From positions 22,399,703-22,463,702 of the forward strand of contig NC_045146.1 of the NCBI RefSeq assembly GCF_008831285.2: a stretch of 64,000 nucleotides of DNA, in the 5' to 3' direction. The notes beneath the pieces are model-generated. The model was not told where the DNA came from, made no database searches, and saw only the letters and a list, made by a program, of their open reading frames with translations. Below, in pieces: positions 24,571-36,221 of the stretch (its first letter is position 1; the number at the start of each line of letters is the position of its first letter). This stretch comes from Nymphaea colorata (taxonomy: Eukaryota > Streptophyta > Magnoliopsida > Nymphaeales > Nymphaeaceae). The translations under genes and the position numbers were made by a program.

Positions 24571-25115
24571 ATGAATTGGTGCAACTCACGTTTACAACCG
24601 CAAGTGGAGCAGTAGCTTGTAAATTTCTCCTGTTGCATAGTTTTTGAGAAAAATAAAGAGACCGACTCTTCTACATATATCAAAGCAAAAATTTCTTGTG
24701 TAACATATTTTTAACTCTGCCACCTTTTGCACAAGCCGAAGCAGGCATAAGCCCCAAGCGCAGGGGTACTGGGGGACGTGTTTGCATGTTCGAGCTGAAC
24801 AGATGATGTTGGGTTCAACCCCAATAGGACACGGGCTCGGGGGGCAGGCCACATATGCGCTTGACTCAAATACATAAACTCATCGCGAGGTAATGGCGAC
24901 CGAGTTTTATGTTTTGCGTTCATTATTATTTTGACCAAATCTTGGCACCTCGAGCGAGGCTGTGAGGGAATATACCCTTTGGGTTGAATTGTTGTATTTT
25001 TTGAAGAGCTCATCTGTTTGGTTCCTTTTTCTTATTTTTGTTTCCATGGTTCCAGGATTCCAGATTGCATCCAATCATGTGCAGGAGTTGTAATATCGAG
25101 ATATGAGGACTATAG

Positions 25116-25238
25116 ATTGCGATCGATGCCCATGAAGAGTGTGAGGTTGCTCTAATTTGGTTGAATGAAAAGCTGCACGAACCAGTCATTCACGAAAGTG
25201 ATGCAAGTCTCCAGCCATTACAGTCAACCATCGTCCAG
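25116..25238 (+). pseudogene. Exon-like fragment, possibly HSP70-like
   Basis: Bounded by acceptor ACTATAG and donor CAG|GTGTGG, 41 codons, open: IAIDAHEECEVALIWLNEKL, then HEPVIHESDASLQPLQSTIVQ. The CEVALIWLNEKL pattern loosely recalls the C-terminal region of plant HSP70/HSP110 proteins (C...A..WL.EK). The resemblance is weak and untested. It is an isolated fragment without neighbouring exons. Confidence 0.3.
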
Positions 25239-25939
25239 GTGTGGAGTCTGCAGACTCATGTTTTTCGCAGTTTATGCTCTCTCACTAAGGAAATAACCAG
25301 CAGAGCCATTTGGCAAGTCGGCTTCATCGACAAAAATGGCAAATTGAATGGTTTTGGGACCAAAAGCGCCTCCTTGGAATGATTAAAATGTTGAGTACCA
25401 TCTTGTCGATGGTTCAAAAATCCGAATCCTTCTGTAAATTGCTGAAATGTACAATACAAGACAAATTACAGGCACAAGAGCACGTCGACAAAGTGTTGGC
25501 AGTTAAAATATTATAATATTTTCTGCATTGACAAATATAACAGTTGAAGAGTTGCTGATCTTAACGGAGCACTGATGTGCATACAATTTAACAAATTTTA
25601 GCACAGGAAAGGCTAGAAGATGCAACGTCGACCAAAAGGAAATATAAGATGAAAAAGGTTATGAGCACCAAGCTGCAGCCCAGGAAGCATTTTGGAACTG
25701 CACATTATAGTTCAAGCCATTCCAGTTAATCATCCCTCCCAGGTTACCTCTTGGCCAACTACCAATCGACCACAAAAACATGCTCTATCCATTAGGATAG
25801 TTGAATTATAGAGAAAGAGTAGAGCATATTGAAGTAGATATATACCCTAGCTTTTGTTTCATTCCCCTAACAACCACTCGATCTTTTTCAGATGGCTCCT
25901 GATGCACTTCTTTAGCAAGCTATAATACCGCTGCCAAAA

Positions 25940-28491
25940 CTAACCCCCATGTAAGGTTGAGATGAAAACTACCTCATCCTTTTCTGACAAAGATGCATCA
26001 AGCTGACCAGAGAGTTCCCAATCGCAGTCATTGATCAGCACCAAGATGCCAGGTCTCCTAAAGGAAAATAAAATAAAACATAAAAATAGAATATCCATGA
26101 GAATCAATTCCAAAAGAATAATCAGAAGTACTTGACATTATTTGAGTGCTTGCTCTCAGATTGATGATTAAAATTGCCTATTGGAGACCCAAAAACAAAC
26201 AGATTAATCCAAACATTCACTTGGACACATACACAGTTTCTCCCTTCATGAACATTTCAGGTCTCTGCTTGATCACATTGCTGCGGACCCATGAGAGTAA
26301 ATCTCTCATTGTTAACTGCAATATATAAGCACTTCTCTCAGAAGCTGAAACTCTTCGTACTGCAAAAACCAGAGAACAACATGCAAAGAAAGAGACTTTA
26401 CCTGGTCCTCGCCAGTTTTCAAGTTAACATCAACATGATGCTTCTTGACAGAAGCACAAAGAAGCTCCAAACCACCACTGCACAACGAGTAAAGAATTTG
26501 AATTGATTTAAAAAATTTAAGAAGGAATATACATAAACAGCAGAAATCACTTCCCCATTCATTTGCATTAGCTCACAAAAATACCAACTTTATGAAGTTG
26601 TAAGTGAAATTAATCACAGATAACATTTTGCAGTTAGTCTACAATATCTAAAGCCCATGATCTCAGGAAAAAAAAAATACCATGGGATAGGAGAGATCTA
26701 GAGAGACAAGTGGCAGAAAATAGAAGGAAAAACAACAAAATTACCATTACATCCTATCCTAAAATATCCTAAGAAGTAAGGCCTATACCTTTTCCATGGA
26801 TATGACAGGGAAATTGTCTTCCCTTCAAGATCTGTGATAATTTAAATTAAGTATGCAAAGCCGACACAATATTCTTGAAATCTTTTTAAAAACTGGATGT
26901 TTTTGGTTCCATCCTACCCTTTGCTGTTGCTTCATTATAAACCGTATCGATCATAACAATCAGATCAAGAGCACTCTGTCTGGTCGATATAATGATATAG
27001 CTATGTTAAAAGTTTACAGAAGCTCCCATAAAATGTGGTGTACGTGGTTATGTAGAAGGAAGAATTTTCCAACCAAGTGAAATGGTGGGCAGTTTCATAC
27101 AAACCTACAATGAGAGGTAATTACATAGAACCAGCATACAGCATGAGAGAAAAGATGCAAATTATATGAAAAGCCATCACGGAAAATATAAGATTTTGAA
27201 ACTTGGATGGAAGTAATGTTATTCATCAAATTCAACTCCTTTTGCTTTAGGGTGACAAATTAGCCAAAAACACAAGGTAAGAAAGAGAAGCTTCATGCTT
27301 CCAACTGCCACATATGGCAGCTTGGCCACCATCCTTGGATGTTCAACTGGAGAATTGTTGATCACAACAAATGGAAGAATGGGAGAAGCCAAGGAACTGC
27401 TATTAGTAAATTAGACTACCTATTCTGAAGCAAGACAACTATCTCAAACTGAACACAACAAGGTGCCACCCTCTTCTCCGTTAGGATCTGTGTACCCTGG
27501 ATTAAAAATGGGAAAAATTTCTGTTCAAAAATTAGTTGAACGTAAAAGGGGCAAATATCAGGTTGCTGTATTCTGGCGAATCAAGAAAGCTTGATACTCT
27601 ACCAACCATTAACAAATCTTTCCATGGGCATCAAGAAATTAAATTGAGGTGAAAGTTTCAAGTAGGTAGCTTCACTACCAGATTCTAATTGAAATAAACT
27701 AGAATTTCTGTCCATTAGTGTTCAAAGCATAATATGCAGTTCATCAACTCCATCATCAAAATTAAACTATTTTGTCTAACCATTAATGAATCTTTCCAGG
27801 AGCAGAAAAAATTGAAATTGAGGTGAGCAGTCGAAGCAAGTATCTTCGCTACTGGATTCTAATACAAACAAGCGAGAATTCCCGTTCATTAGTATTCAAA
27901 GCATAATAAACATATGCAGCAGTTTATGAACACGCAGCTCATGACTTCCACTATTCGATACTAAAAGTTCTCATTACCATTATCGAATCTTTTCATGAGT
28001 ATTAACAATCCAAATTTAGGGGAACGGTTCAATAAGTATTCGCTATTAGATTCTAATCCAAAAAGAATAAGAATAGCTGTCATTAGTGTTGGAAGCATAA
28101 CAAACATATGCAGTACATGAACTCCGCCAAATTTTACTATTTCAGATTCATCAATTTTGATGCATCAGATTTAGGTTTTAACCACAAGAGATCACCATAA
28201 TATATCCAACAAGCATATAAACATCCCGAACTCGACCCCTAGAACGCCTGAAGTCCGAACCAACAAACGGTTCACCAGTCCATCCTCGGAATCTCCAATT
28301 CACGTACTCCAGACCAGCCACCAGACATATAAGAAGCATCCATAATCACGAAACCCAGATTTCTAAACTACCCCAACAACGAATTAGTAAAACCGGCGTT
28401 CATTAAACCAACATGTAGATTATGAACAAAAAGTCTGACCTAGTGAATCGAGCAAAGAGAAAACTTACCCAAATTCGAGAGTCAAATGCAT
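25940..28491 (-). CDS. URM1: URM1 ubiquitin-related modifier, copy B
   Basis: Minus-strand exons: 28491-28469, 26477-26402, 26315-26233, 26057-25940, again 300 bases and 99 residues with intact splice sites, start, stop and C-terminal Gly-Gly. The coding sequence differs from copy A at five bases by eye. Three are silent and two change residues: Glu28 to Lys in the loop before the DQ junction, and His44 to Arg in LLSWV(H/R)SN, where Arg is what I recall for other plants. Both copies therefore look functional. The first intron is about 2.0 kb. The flanking sequence is duplicated too, so this is a genomic tandem copy and not a retrocopy. Confidence 0.95.
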
Positions 28492-30194
28492 TTGTGTATG
28501 CCCCAGAGAGAAACCCTAGCAGACCCCTCTCTCCTTCCCGCCCTCTCTCCCTCCGTTTTTTCCGTTATTACTGGGTCGGACGTGAATCCTGAACTGATAA
28601 AAAGGAGGGAAGTGAGACCCGCAAACATGATCCATTGAGCTTGTTGGACCAACTATGGGTGAGGACGGCTCCGTTTAATTAAAATATTTATATTTGATAT
28701 ATAAATTAATAATAACATTTTGTAAAATATTTATATTTGATCTAAATATAAATATACAAATTAATAATAACATTTTTGTCGGGCCCCGCCCAACTTGATC
28801 CAATTAATCGTCAATGAGAAAGAAAAACAAGGGGCTCGTCTTCTCAAATAGCTGAACAAGAAAAGTAAAAACTATGGGCTCCATCGCTTTCTTTAAACTC
28901 GCCGGACCACTTTCTATATGACAACGAACCTCGAAAAAACTATGAATTTAAATTGTCTCTTCTGTAAGGATGCTGTGACTTGAGTTCCTGATGCAGGAAT
29001 CTCAAATTTGTGGATCTTTTAAACAATAATTTTTTTAAAAATTCTTTGGGGGTCGTTAAATTGTCTCTGATCTGAAATCCTCGAGCTCTATGAACCTTGG
29101 ATATTTTGAATGAGACATTTTTTTCAATGTAAAAAGGTAAAATAAGAATTTTAAATCTGGATTTTGGGGCTGACTTTAGACCCTTAATTTCATCAACCAT
29201 AGATTTTACCATGAATCTATTACTACATTTTTAAAGTGTGTCACATTATATCCATATCATTTTCATGGATTTCAAATGTAAAATGAACAACACCACCTTT
29301 AAAAATCGAAGATCTTGAGTCTGGAGACCTAAGATTCCAAAGAATAGGAACCCATTGCAACCATTCCTTGAATGTGTTTTCCTGCTATTTAAAAAATGTT
29401 TGCTGAACATAAACGCATATTATAGCAATGAAACCCAAGTCAACTTAATTTATTAGTACATAAATTAAAAAAAAAACGCCTACTAAATCTCTTAAAAAGC
29501 TGCACGTACACATACTCATGGAAACATTTAATACTATTATCCCACAATGGTGGACTAAATTAATTATCCACACTATTCTCCAACAAGATGTTTTGGGAAA
29601 TATAATTTTTCAACTTAAAATGCAAGCTGGCTGAGAGTCCTATTTCCTTGTTGCATACTATGTTTTGACCCACAAATTATTCAATTATTTCTTTTATATC
29701 TAAGAAAATTGAATGATGACAGTTATTATGAGGGCTGTTTAATCCATCGTGATAAATTTTTAAAAAAAACAAGGTAAAAACAGACAAAAAACTAAACTAT
29801 GTTGATCACTATTTTTTTCTTTGTTTTTTTTTTCAATTTTTCTCTAAATATACTAATGAATTATATATTGCCAAGATTTTGTGACGTGTGGAAAAGAATC
29901 TTTCTTATAAAATGTCTTGAGATACGCGTTACTTTGATGGCTGTTTTTATGTACACGGAGATAGAGAGAGAGTTTTAATAGTGAGAGAAAGACTCTCACG
30001 TGAAAACTGCAGTCTCTCCTGTGACTGCAGGGAGTTGGCAGTAGTTGCATGTCATATCCTTGTTGACAGCATTCTCTTTGAATGTGTAAAGCAAACATTA
30101 CTTTTTCTCTTAGTTTTCGACAGATCCTCCCCTTGTTCCAGGAACAGATTTGCTTGAGCTCTCTACAAGTGGCATGAGACTTACAATAAATATG

Positions 30195-30226
30195 GCAGAT
30201 GGCAGATCGCAGATCGCAGATCGCAG
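30195..30226. repeat. Period-7 tandem repeat (GCAGATS)
   Basis: GCAGATG followed by three GCAGATC units and a partial unit, in the part of unit B that has no clear match in unit A. Confidence 0.85.
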
Positions 30227-30685
30227 CTCCCAAGTCACGAAACGACGAAGTTTCGGATCTACAGTTCGATTTCCTGATACATAATGCCTTAAATCCCATG
30301 TTTGAATGATTTTGAATAAACCAGTATCGAGAGTATCAATATTGGCACCCAATTTGGTTCAACAAATGAGGAAGACGAACTTATAAGAAACGTTGATGCG
30401 AATACTAAAATAATGAATGCCTTAGCTTACATTTTTTCGCTCTTTCCATATGCAGTTTTCTTAAGAAAAGAAAGAAACTTGTAGATATTAATTTCCCACT
30501 GCATCGTGTTTCGAGGGTTGCAGCATTTGCGAGGAAACCTCCCGCGTGGGAGTGCCCAGTTTTATTGGAAACAAACTTTATGTACAGACAACAATAGGGA
30601 CCTGATCACAGGCTTTACAGAAAAGGAGACGAAAAAGACCACAGCCTCCGTCTGTCAAAATTCTGCAGCATGGGGACCCCATTCT

Positions 30686-31479
30686 TGGTAAAACTCCGAA
30701 CTCAAAACCAGGCTGCTGAAATAAAAGTTGTTCGATGTCGGCTGAGACCGCTCTCTAATATTCCACAAGAATTTGTTTGCGACCTTCAAGAGCTTCCGAA
30801 ATCCAGGGGCTGCAGCTAGCTTGGACCAAGATGCCATCCTCCTTCTAAAGAGTTGCTGCTAGACATTTGTTGCAGTCTTCAACTCACCATTTACAAACTT
30901 GAGCAGAAAAGTATTGGAGCAATCTCTACACCCACCATTCAAAACGTTGAGAAAGGCCTTCTGTTCTTGCTCTTCTGTTACTTAGTTTTCTTATAATAAA
31001 AACTGGGGGCACTGTGTTTGTCTTTATTATATGCACAAGTACCAATATGTTGTTTAGTAAAATTTTGCAAATATTTTACTAGAAAATGCTTCTTCTTTTA
31101 TCTTTTTTTACAAACTTGAGCTTGTCTTCACCGCATCATTAAAGGAAAAACACGTTTATATACATATATATATATAAGGGAAGAAAGGGGTAAGTCCTAA
31201 CCACACTAGTATCAAGAACAACAATCTTTAGCCCAAATCAACCCACATGAACGCTCCTCAATACTATCAAGAAGTATATTCCGGAATCGAATAGATGATG
31301 TGGTTAATATACACCGCACACCATGACCACACACAATGGCCAGTTGCACTTCCCAGACAACAAGAATGACCCACAACATATAACTTCTTTCTCTTTCTAC
31401 CACAACTCTCATTCTCTCCCTATCTATATACATATCCTTTAACAAACGAAATCGGTTACAGTATACAGTTTGTATAAAA
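30686..31479. mobile_element. 0.8-kb insertion in duplication unit B
   Basis: Unit A reads straight through CCCCATTCTAACCTT (near 23537). Unit B has CCCCATTCT, then 794 foreign bases, then ATTCTAACCTT, so ATTCT (30681-30685 and 31480-31484) looks like a 5-bp target duplication. No terminal inverted repeats or transposase are visible. It contains a 60-codon minus frame (MASWSKLAAAPGFRKLLKVA..., 30655-30837, extending past the left edge) of unknown identity and a TATATA tract near 31162. The element class is undetermined. Confidence 0.6.
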
Positions 31480-31612
31480 ATTCTAACCTTCTCATTCTCT
31501 CTCTCTCTTCCCACAGGCAAAGTTTCACTGCCACGATTCGAAAGAAGGTCGTGTGCCACTTGTGCGGCTGGTCAGATCAGTAGGCATGCAGCAGCCGAGT
31601 GGTTGATCATTC

Positions 31613-31813
31613 ATGGCTCTCTCTCTCTCACAGAGACGCAGTCAGGGGAATTCAATTCCCACAAACAACGACGCCCGCAGCCGCACATGCCCGGGCAGAG
31701 AAAATGATGTGACAACTCCCCAAAGAAAGTTGGAATCCATAACTCCTCAAAACATGCAAGCCAGCATTTATTGGGTCAAGTCTCCTGCGACTCGTGATTC
31801 CCTGACGCCCTGA
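31613..31813 (+). other. Conserved unidentified open frame in unit B
   Basis: A 66-codon frame whose peptide from LSLSQRRSQGN to the stop equals that at 23654-23866. The surrounding block (31480-31990 versus 23538-24050) shows very few differences. It may be an exon of an unrecognised gene or simply recent duplication. Confidence 0.3.
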
Positions 31814-32010
31814 ATTTTCCAATGCTTTTCTTCTTCTCTTCGCAGAACTTCTAAATGCCTGTAAATGTCAAATACTTTATATATCCAATGGAACTGCCAA
31901 GCTATTCAGGGGATTTGACTTGAGTCCACTTGCAAGCTTAGTTCTGCAAAGTCTGGAATTCAATACTCAATTTCTTTGACTAATAAAAACTACAAATTTT
32001 TGAGGAAATG

Positions 32011-35000
32011 TTATTTACCAATGTTTACCATGTATATGTCCTTGGCTATAGTTTCTTCCAAGTGCCAAACTCAAACAGGTTAAACGCCAAGTTGAGATCT
32101 ATCAAATTGGGTGTTTAGTTTTAACTGGAACCTTCCACTGAAATAAAAGTGTCGATTACAGAAACTGGTAAATACTTACTCTCTGGCTCCAACCCTGCTT
32201 TGAAGGTAAAAAAACAAAACAAAATGAAAAAGAAAAAAAAAAAAAGCGTGACTTGTTTGAAGTGTTGAAATGTTAATTATTTAAGACGTGTTTGATTGTC
32301 CAACCAACAAGTTCAAGTGCAAAAAGCCTTGACTTCTGATGGGACTCTAACCAATGCATGAAAGATAAAATATGTAAACATGCCTAAAGCGGTCGAAGCT
32401 CTTCTCTTTTTCCATTATTTTTAGGGTTTACAGCTATTTTGGGACCCTGATGGAGGAGTAAGGCCTGATGGAGGAGTAAGGCTATGCTGTGCCCTTCACA
32501 TTTGTAGAGTGTAATGTATCCACCATTTGTAGTTTAGAAGAATAACATTCATGAAAAATGAATTGATGATGGGACTTGTACCAGCCTGCCAATTACACCA
32601 GCCATGCTATGTCCTTCACATAAAAGATGTAAGATTCAAGTGGGTACAAGGGAGAAAAGAAGTACTCTTTTGGAGGCATCTGTTTTCATGCATGTGGCAT
32701 CTGCTAACTGACAGTTGAACGATCTATGCAATCTTAGATGGTGGCTGGCAATGCCTGTTGGGAAAGATTTGGTGATGGCATCATAAATTCTAGTAGATCT
32801 GATATTTTTACCTTGAGAAGGCATGGTTTATCATCAGCTAGCCTGGTCCCCTTGCTATGTGATCAGTTTTCATGGGTCTTGCTTTTTTGGTTCTCATCCA
32901 ATCATCATTTAAAGCTGATTACTTTTAGTCTTTAAATATGTATTGGTTCTTTTTTCTCAAATATCGAACACCCTTTCACTTTTTCTCCATTGTCTTGGCA
33001 CATGGTTCCAACTTTCTACTTGATGCGATTACTACGAAATGTGTCCAGACAATTAGAAGATATTTCTTTTGCTTTTTCATCAAGAAAATTCTTAATATTT
33101 TTTAAATCTAAAGTTTAAGTTTGCTAGGATCCATAAACTTTTCATAAGATCTAAAATTCTTTCTTTCGGTTAGGGAGGCTGGGATTGAACAGATTTGTAC
33201 GAGATTATGCCAAGAGAGGCACACCACAAGGCTTTGAACTCATTGCCTTGTTGAGCTTAAAGATCTTTGAGGAATGGAGCTTTTGTTGGTAAATATTAAA
33301 AAATCATAGATTATATACTTAATAGTCCGTTGGTGGTACGCCCCGTCCCCCACCTCTGGGGTCTACAAGTATTTTGGGATCTAGGTGGACATACATTACA
33401 CCTGTCAACTACAATATCATGTTTGCCATTGTTTGCAGTCCAGGAATCTAATTGTCGATGGGACTTTCACTCGACTCATTGCCCGACCAATTACGTTAGG
33501 CCGAGATTAAATAAAAGTCAATTGGGTAGTGTTTTTTTTATGAAAGCTACATAAGATTCTCTAAGGGTGTGTTAGAGCGAGGATCTAAAGTTCTTGGTGA
33601 TAATGGGATCCCCAGAGGTTCCTCCTCCACACTAAAAAAAAAAAACTGAAAAAAGGAATTATAGATCTGAGTTTTTTTTTTTTTTTGGGTTGGGTGGGAA
33701 GAAGGGAAGATATAGATTTGAAGTTCATGTTTTCTCTTTTTGTAGAGATCAAGTAGGTCCCATAAAAGAAGGGCTGATATTCCTTTCAGTAGGGGAAAAA
33801 AAAAGTACCATAAGGACCAGTTTGACAATGAGAGTAACTTGTAAGTGTTTTATGAATCAGTATATAATCCATATATGGTAACAGGAGTCTCATCACGTAT
33901 AAATCATGATATAAGTGATGATATGATGCTGGGACTTGTGACCAAATACCCAAAGACACCGAACCTTCAAGCACACAAGAGTCAAGAAAAGTGATGATCA
34001 GGAAACATCACAGGGTTGGCATCCGCCTCCCCTTCAGCACATTTATGTTTAACCTCTAAATCTTCTTGCAACATCACATCCTAACAGCCCCTCCTTCCTC
34101 CCATTATAGTGTTAAAATACACCTAATTCACAACACCAGAAAGACGTGGGGATGTATAAATATAATCGGTAGAAGTACTCACAAGTGAAGTTAATCAAAC
34201 CCATTTGCAAGGCAAAGAAAGAAAGAACAAGTTCACCATGAACATGAAGCGGTGAATCAGAGTTAAGAGTCAAGTAGGTCTGGTCCAAGCCCAGGATAGT
34301 AGACTCGCTAAAAGTGGGTCAGCTCGCCATTTAATATTTATTGGGTGGATGGGTCCATATATAATTGCCTTACTTAATGCACAGACGGCGGCCCTAACTA
34401 CCAACCACTCGCATGTGCCCATCACCCTCTCGTTTGAACCCACCCTGCCAAATGGTCCGAGTTCATCTGGGCCCGATGGGTACGCCATGATTACTCACGC
34501 TCAAAGGAATGAAATCCACTGGATCGGTCTTGGATCTGGTGAAGGTCCAAAGATGAGCCTGAGCCCCAAAAGTGGACAACTTGAAACAAGACCATGTGTC
34601 CTTATCGGATTTAGCTTAATCCCCAAACCGTGGATCTAAATCATATTACAGTAATCCAGATCCAAACATCAGATTTGGCTAATGAATTTGAGTATGGGAT
34701 CTGGGTCCGCCAGTTGCATCCACACAGATACAATAATGAGGCCAGAGGAAGTCCTCCTTGGGTTTAACTTAAGAGGAGCCTTGCAGTGGACCCGATGGCA
34801 CTGCGGTAACCCGACCCGAATGTCTCGGTTGTCACTACTCTAGGGCGGGAGGACATCGATATTCCCTTCCCTGCAGGCAGGGGCAGGGCGTCCGGCCGGC
34901 CTCATTAATTTATGCATCCACGTGGAGATTTCCTCTTAGTTGTAAATCAAAAAGAAAAATAGTGGAATTGAAATCTGCCGGCCGGTCAATGAAGATGACC

Positions 35001-35700
35001 TTTTTTAATATTCTGTAACAAATAATCCATTTCATGATTAAAGAACAAATGTACCCTTGACAAAGAGTTCTTATCAAAACTCGTTTGTAATCAAACGTTG
35101 GCCGTTTGATTTTAGTTCTTGGTAGTATTGGGCTCAAAATAATATTATTGTTAAAATGCAAAAACATTTTATAAATATAAGGTAATGCTTAATGGTGCTC
35201 CTGTGATCTTAAGGAGGACGGATTTAGGATGGGAGATGCATCTCCGATCCAGGATCCAACTTAATTTGTTTTCTTCTTGCTTTTCTGGACTGAGTAGAGT
35301 TTGATGACGATCATGCAAATTTCCGGCTACGATCCAAGATCTCTAAGTTTCAGCAATATCTGAGACGGAAGCGGGTGGAAGCTCAGCCTTCCCAGAAACT
35401 GGGGGTCTCGAAAAGCTTGGATCCGAAAGAAGTCCGACCCGTCGAAGAGGTTGGCTTGGTCGGCTGGGTCGTAGGGAGAATTGCGTCAATTCAGCATTGC
35501 ATACGGTAGGTGGCTGCCGGGAGATCGGCTGATTTAGCGCCCACCGCGATGCGCAAGCCACCGCTCTGGCTCTCTCGCTGCTGCGCATCTGCTAGAGAGA
35601 GAGCCAACTAGTAGGGGCGAGAGGCTTGAAACTGCTCTCTTTCTCTTTCTGCATTGGCGCCATTTGCATGTGGGGCGTGTAATGCCGTCCTCTCTTTCTC
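32011..35700. other. Intergenic DNA up to the HMGS promoter
   Basis: No gene supported. It contains a 19-20-bp tandem duplication at about 32447-32485 (CCTGATGGAGGAGTAAGG twice), a reverse SINE-like copy (listed), and a GC-richer stretch at 34740-34900 and 35340-35650 that probably leads into the HMGS promoter. Confidence 0.45.
33340..33520 (-). mobile_element. SINE-like dispersed repeat, copy C (reverse)
   Basis: The reverse complement carries CCCATCGACAATTAGATTCC, ACTGCAAACAATGG and GTTGACAGGTGTAATGTATG in the same order as copy B (44640-44810). Confidence 0.5.
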
Positions 35701-35769
35701 TCCCCCTTATTTTTCTGTTGTACATAAATAGTGGGTCTGCGACTTCTTAGGATCCTGCTTCATTTGTTG

Positions 35770-35815
35770 GGGGGGGGAGAGAGAGAGAAGAGCAAGAGAG
35801 AGGGAGGGAGGAGCT
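35770..35815. repeat. Poly-G and GA-rich tract in the HMGS 5' region
   Basis: Nine G residues followed by GA repeats and GGGAGG blocks, 125-170 bases upstream of the HMGS start, probably in the 5' UTR. A TATA-like ACATAAATA lies near 35722. Confidence 0.7.
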
Positions 35816-35939
35816 TTTTCTGTCTCTGTATCTAAAAGTTTTGTCAATTTTATCAAACTTCTGTTTTTGTGTTCGTGTTCTTCTCGTCAACTTGTTAATC
35901 TTGTACTTGGTGGTGGTGGTGTTCACGGTTTGGGGAGTG

Positions 35940-36178
35940 ATGGAGTCGCAGAGGCAGAATGTGGGGATCCTGGCAATGGACATATACTTCCCTCCTACTT
36001 GCGTTCAACAGGCATACAGCTCCCTCCCTCCCTCTCTCTCTCTCTCTCTCTTGTTTTCCGATCTGCTTGTTGCATTTTCTGCATCTTTTGTTTTCGGGTG
36101 GTGAACAAAATTTCTTAACCGTGGGTTTTTCCCGTGGTTTCTTCTATGAGATCCAATGCTTGTGGGTCGTGGAATTTG

Positions 36179-36221
<43 letters not shown>

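Larger units (their letters stand above)
24110..32010. repeat. Tandem segmental duplication, unit B (carries URM1 copy B)
   Basis: Direct repeat of 16558-24060 (anchors listed there). It differs by indels: a 0.8-kb insertion at 30686-31479, loss of the 1.2-kb LINE-bearing part, and an added AT-rich segment near 28680-28775 that contains a short direct repeat. Homology ends near 32000, after AATAAAAACTACAAA. Confidence 0.93.
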
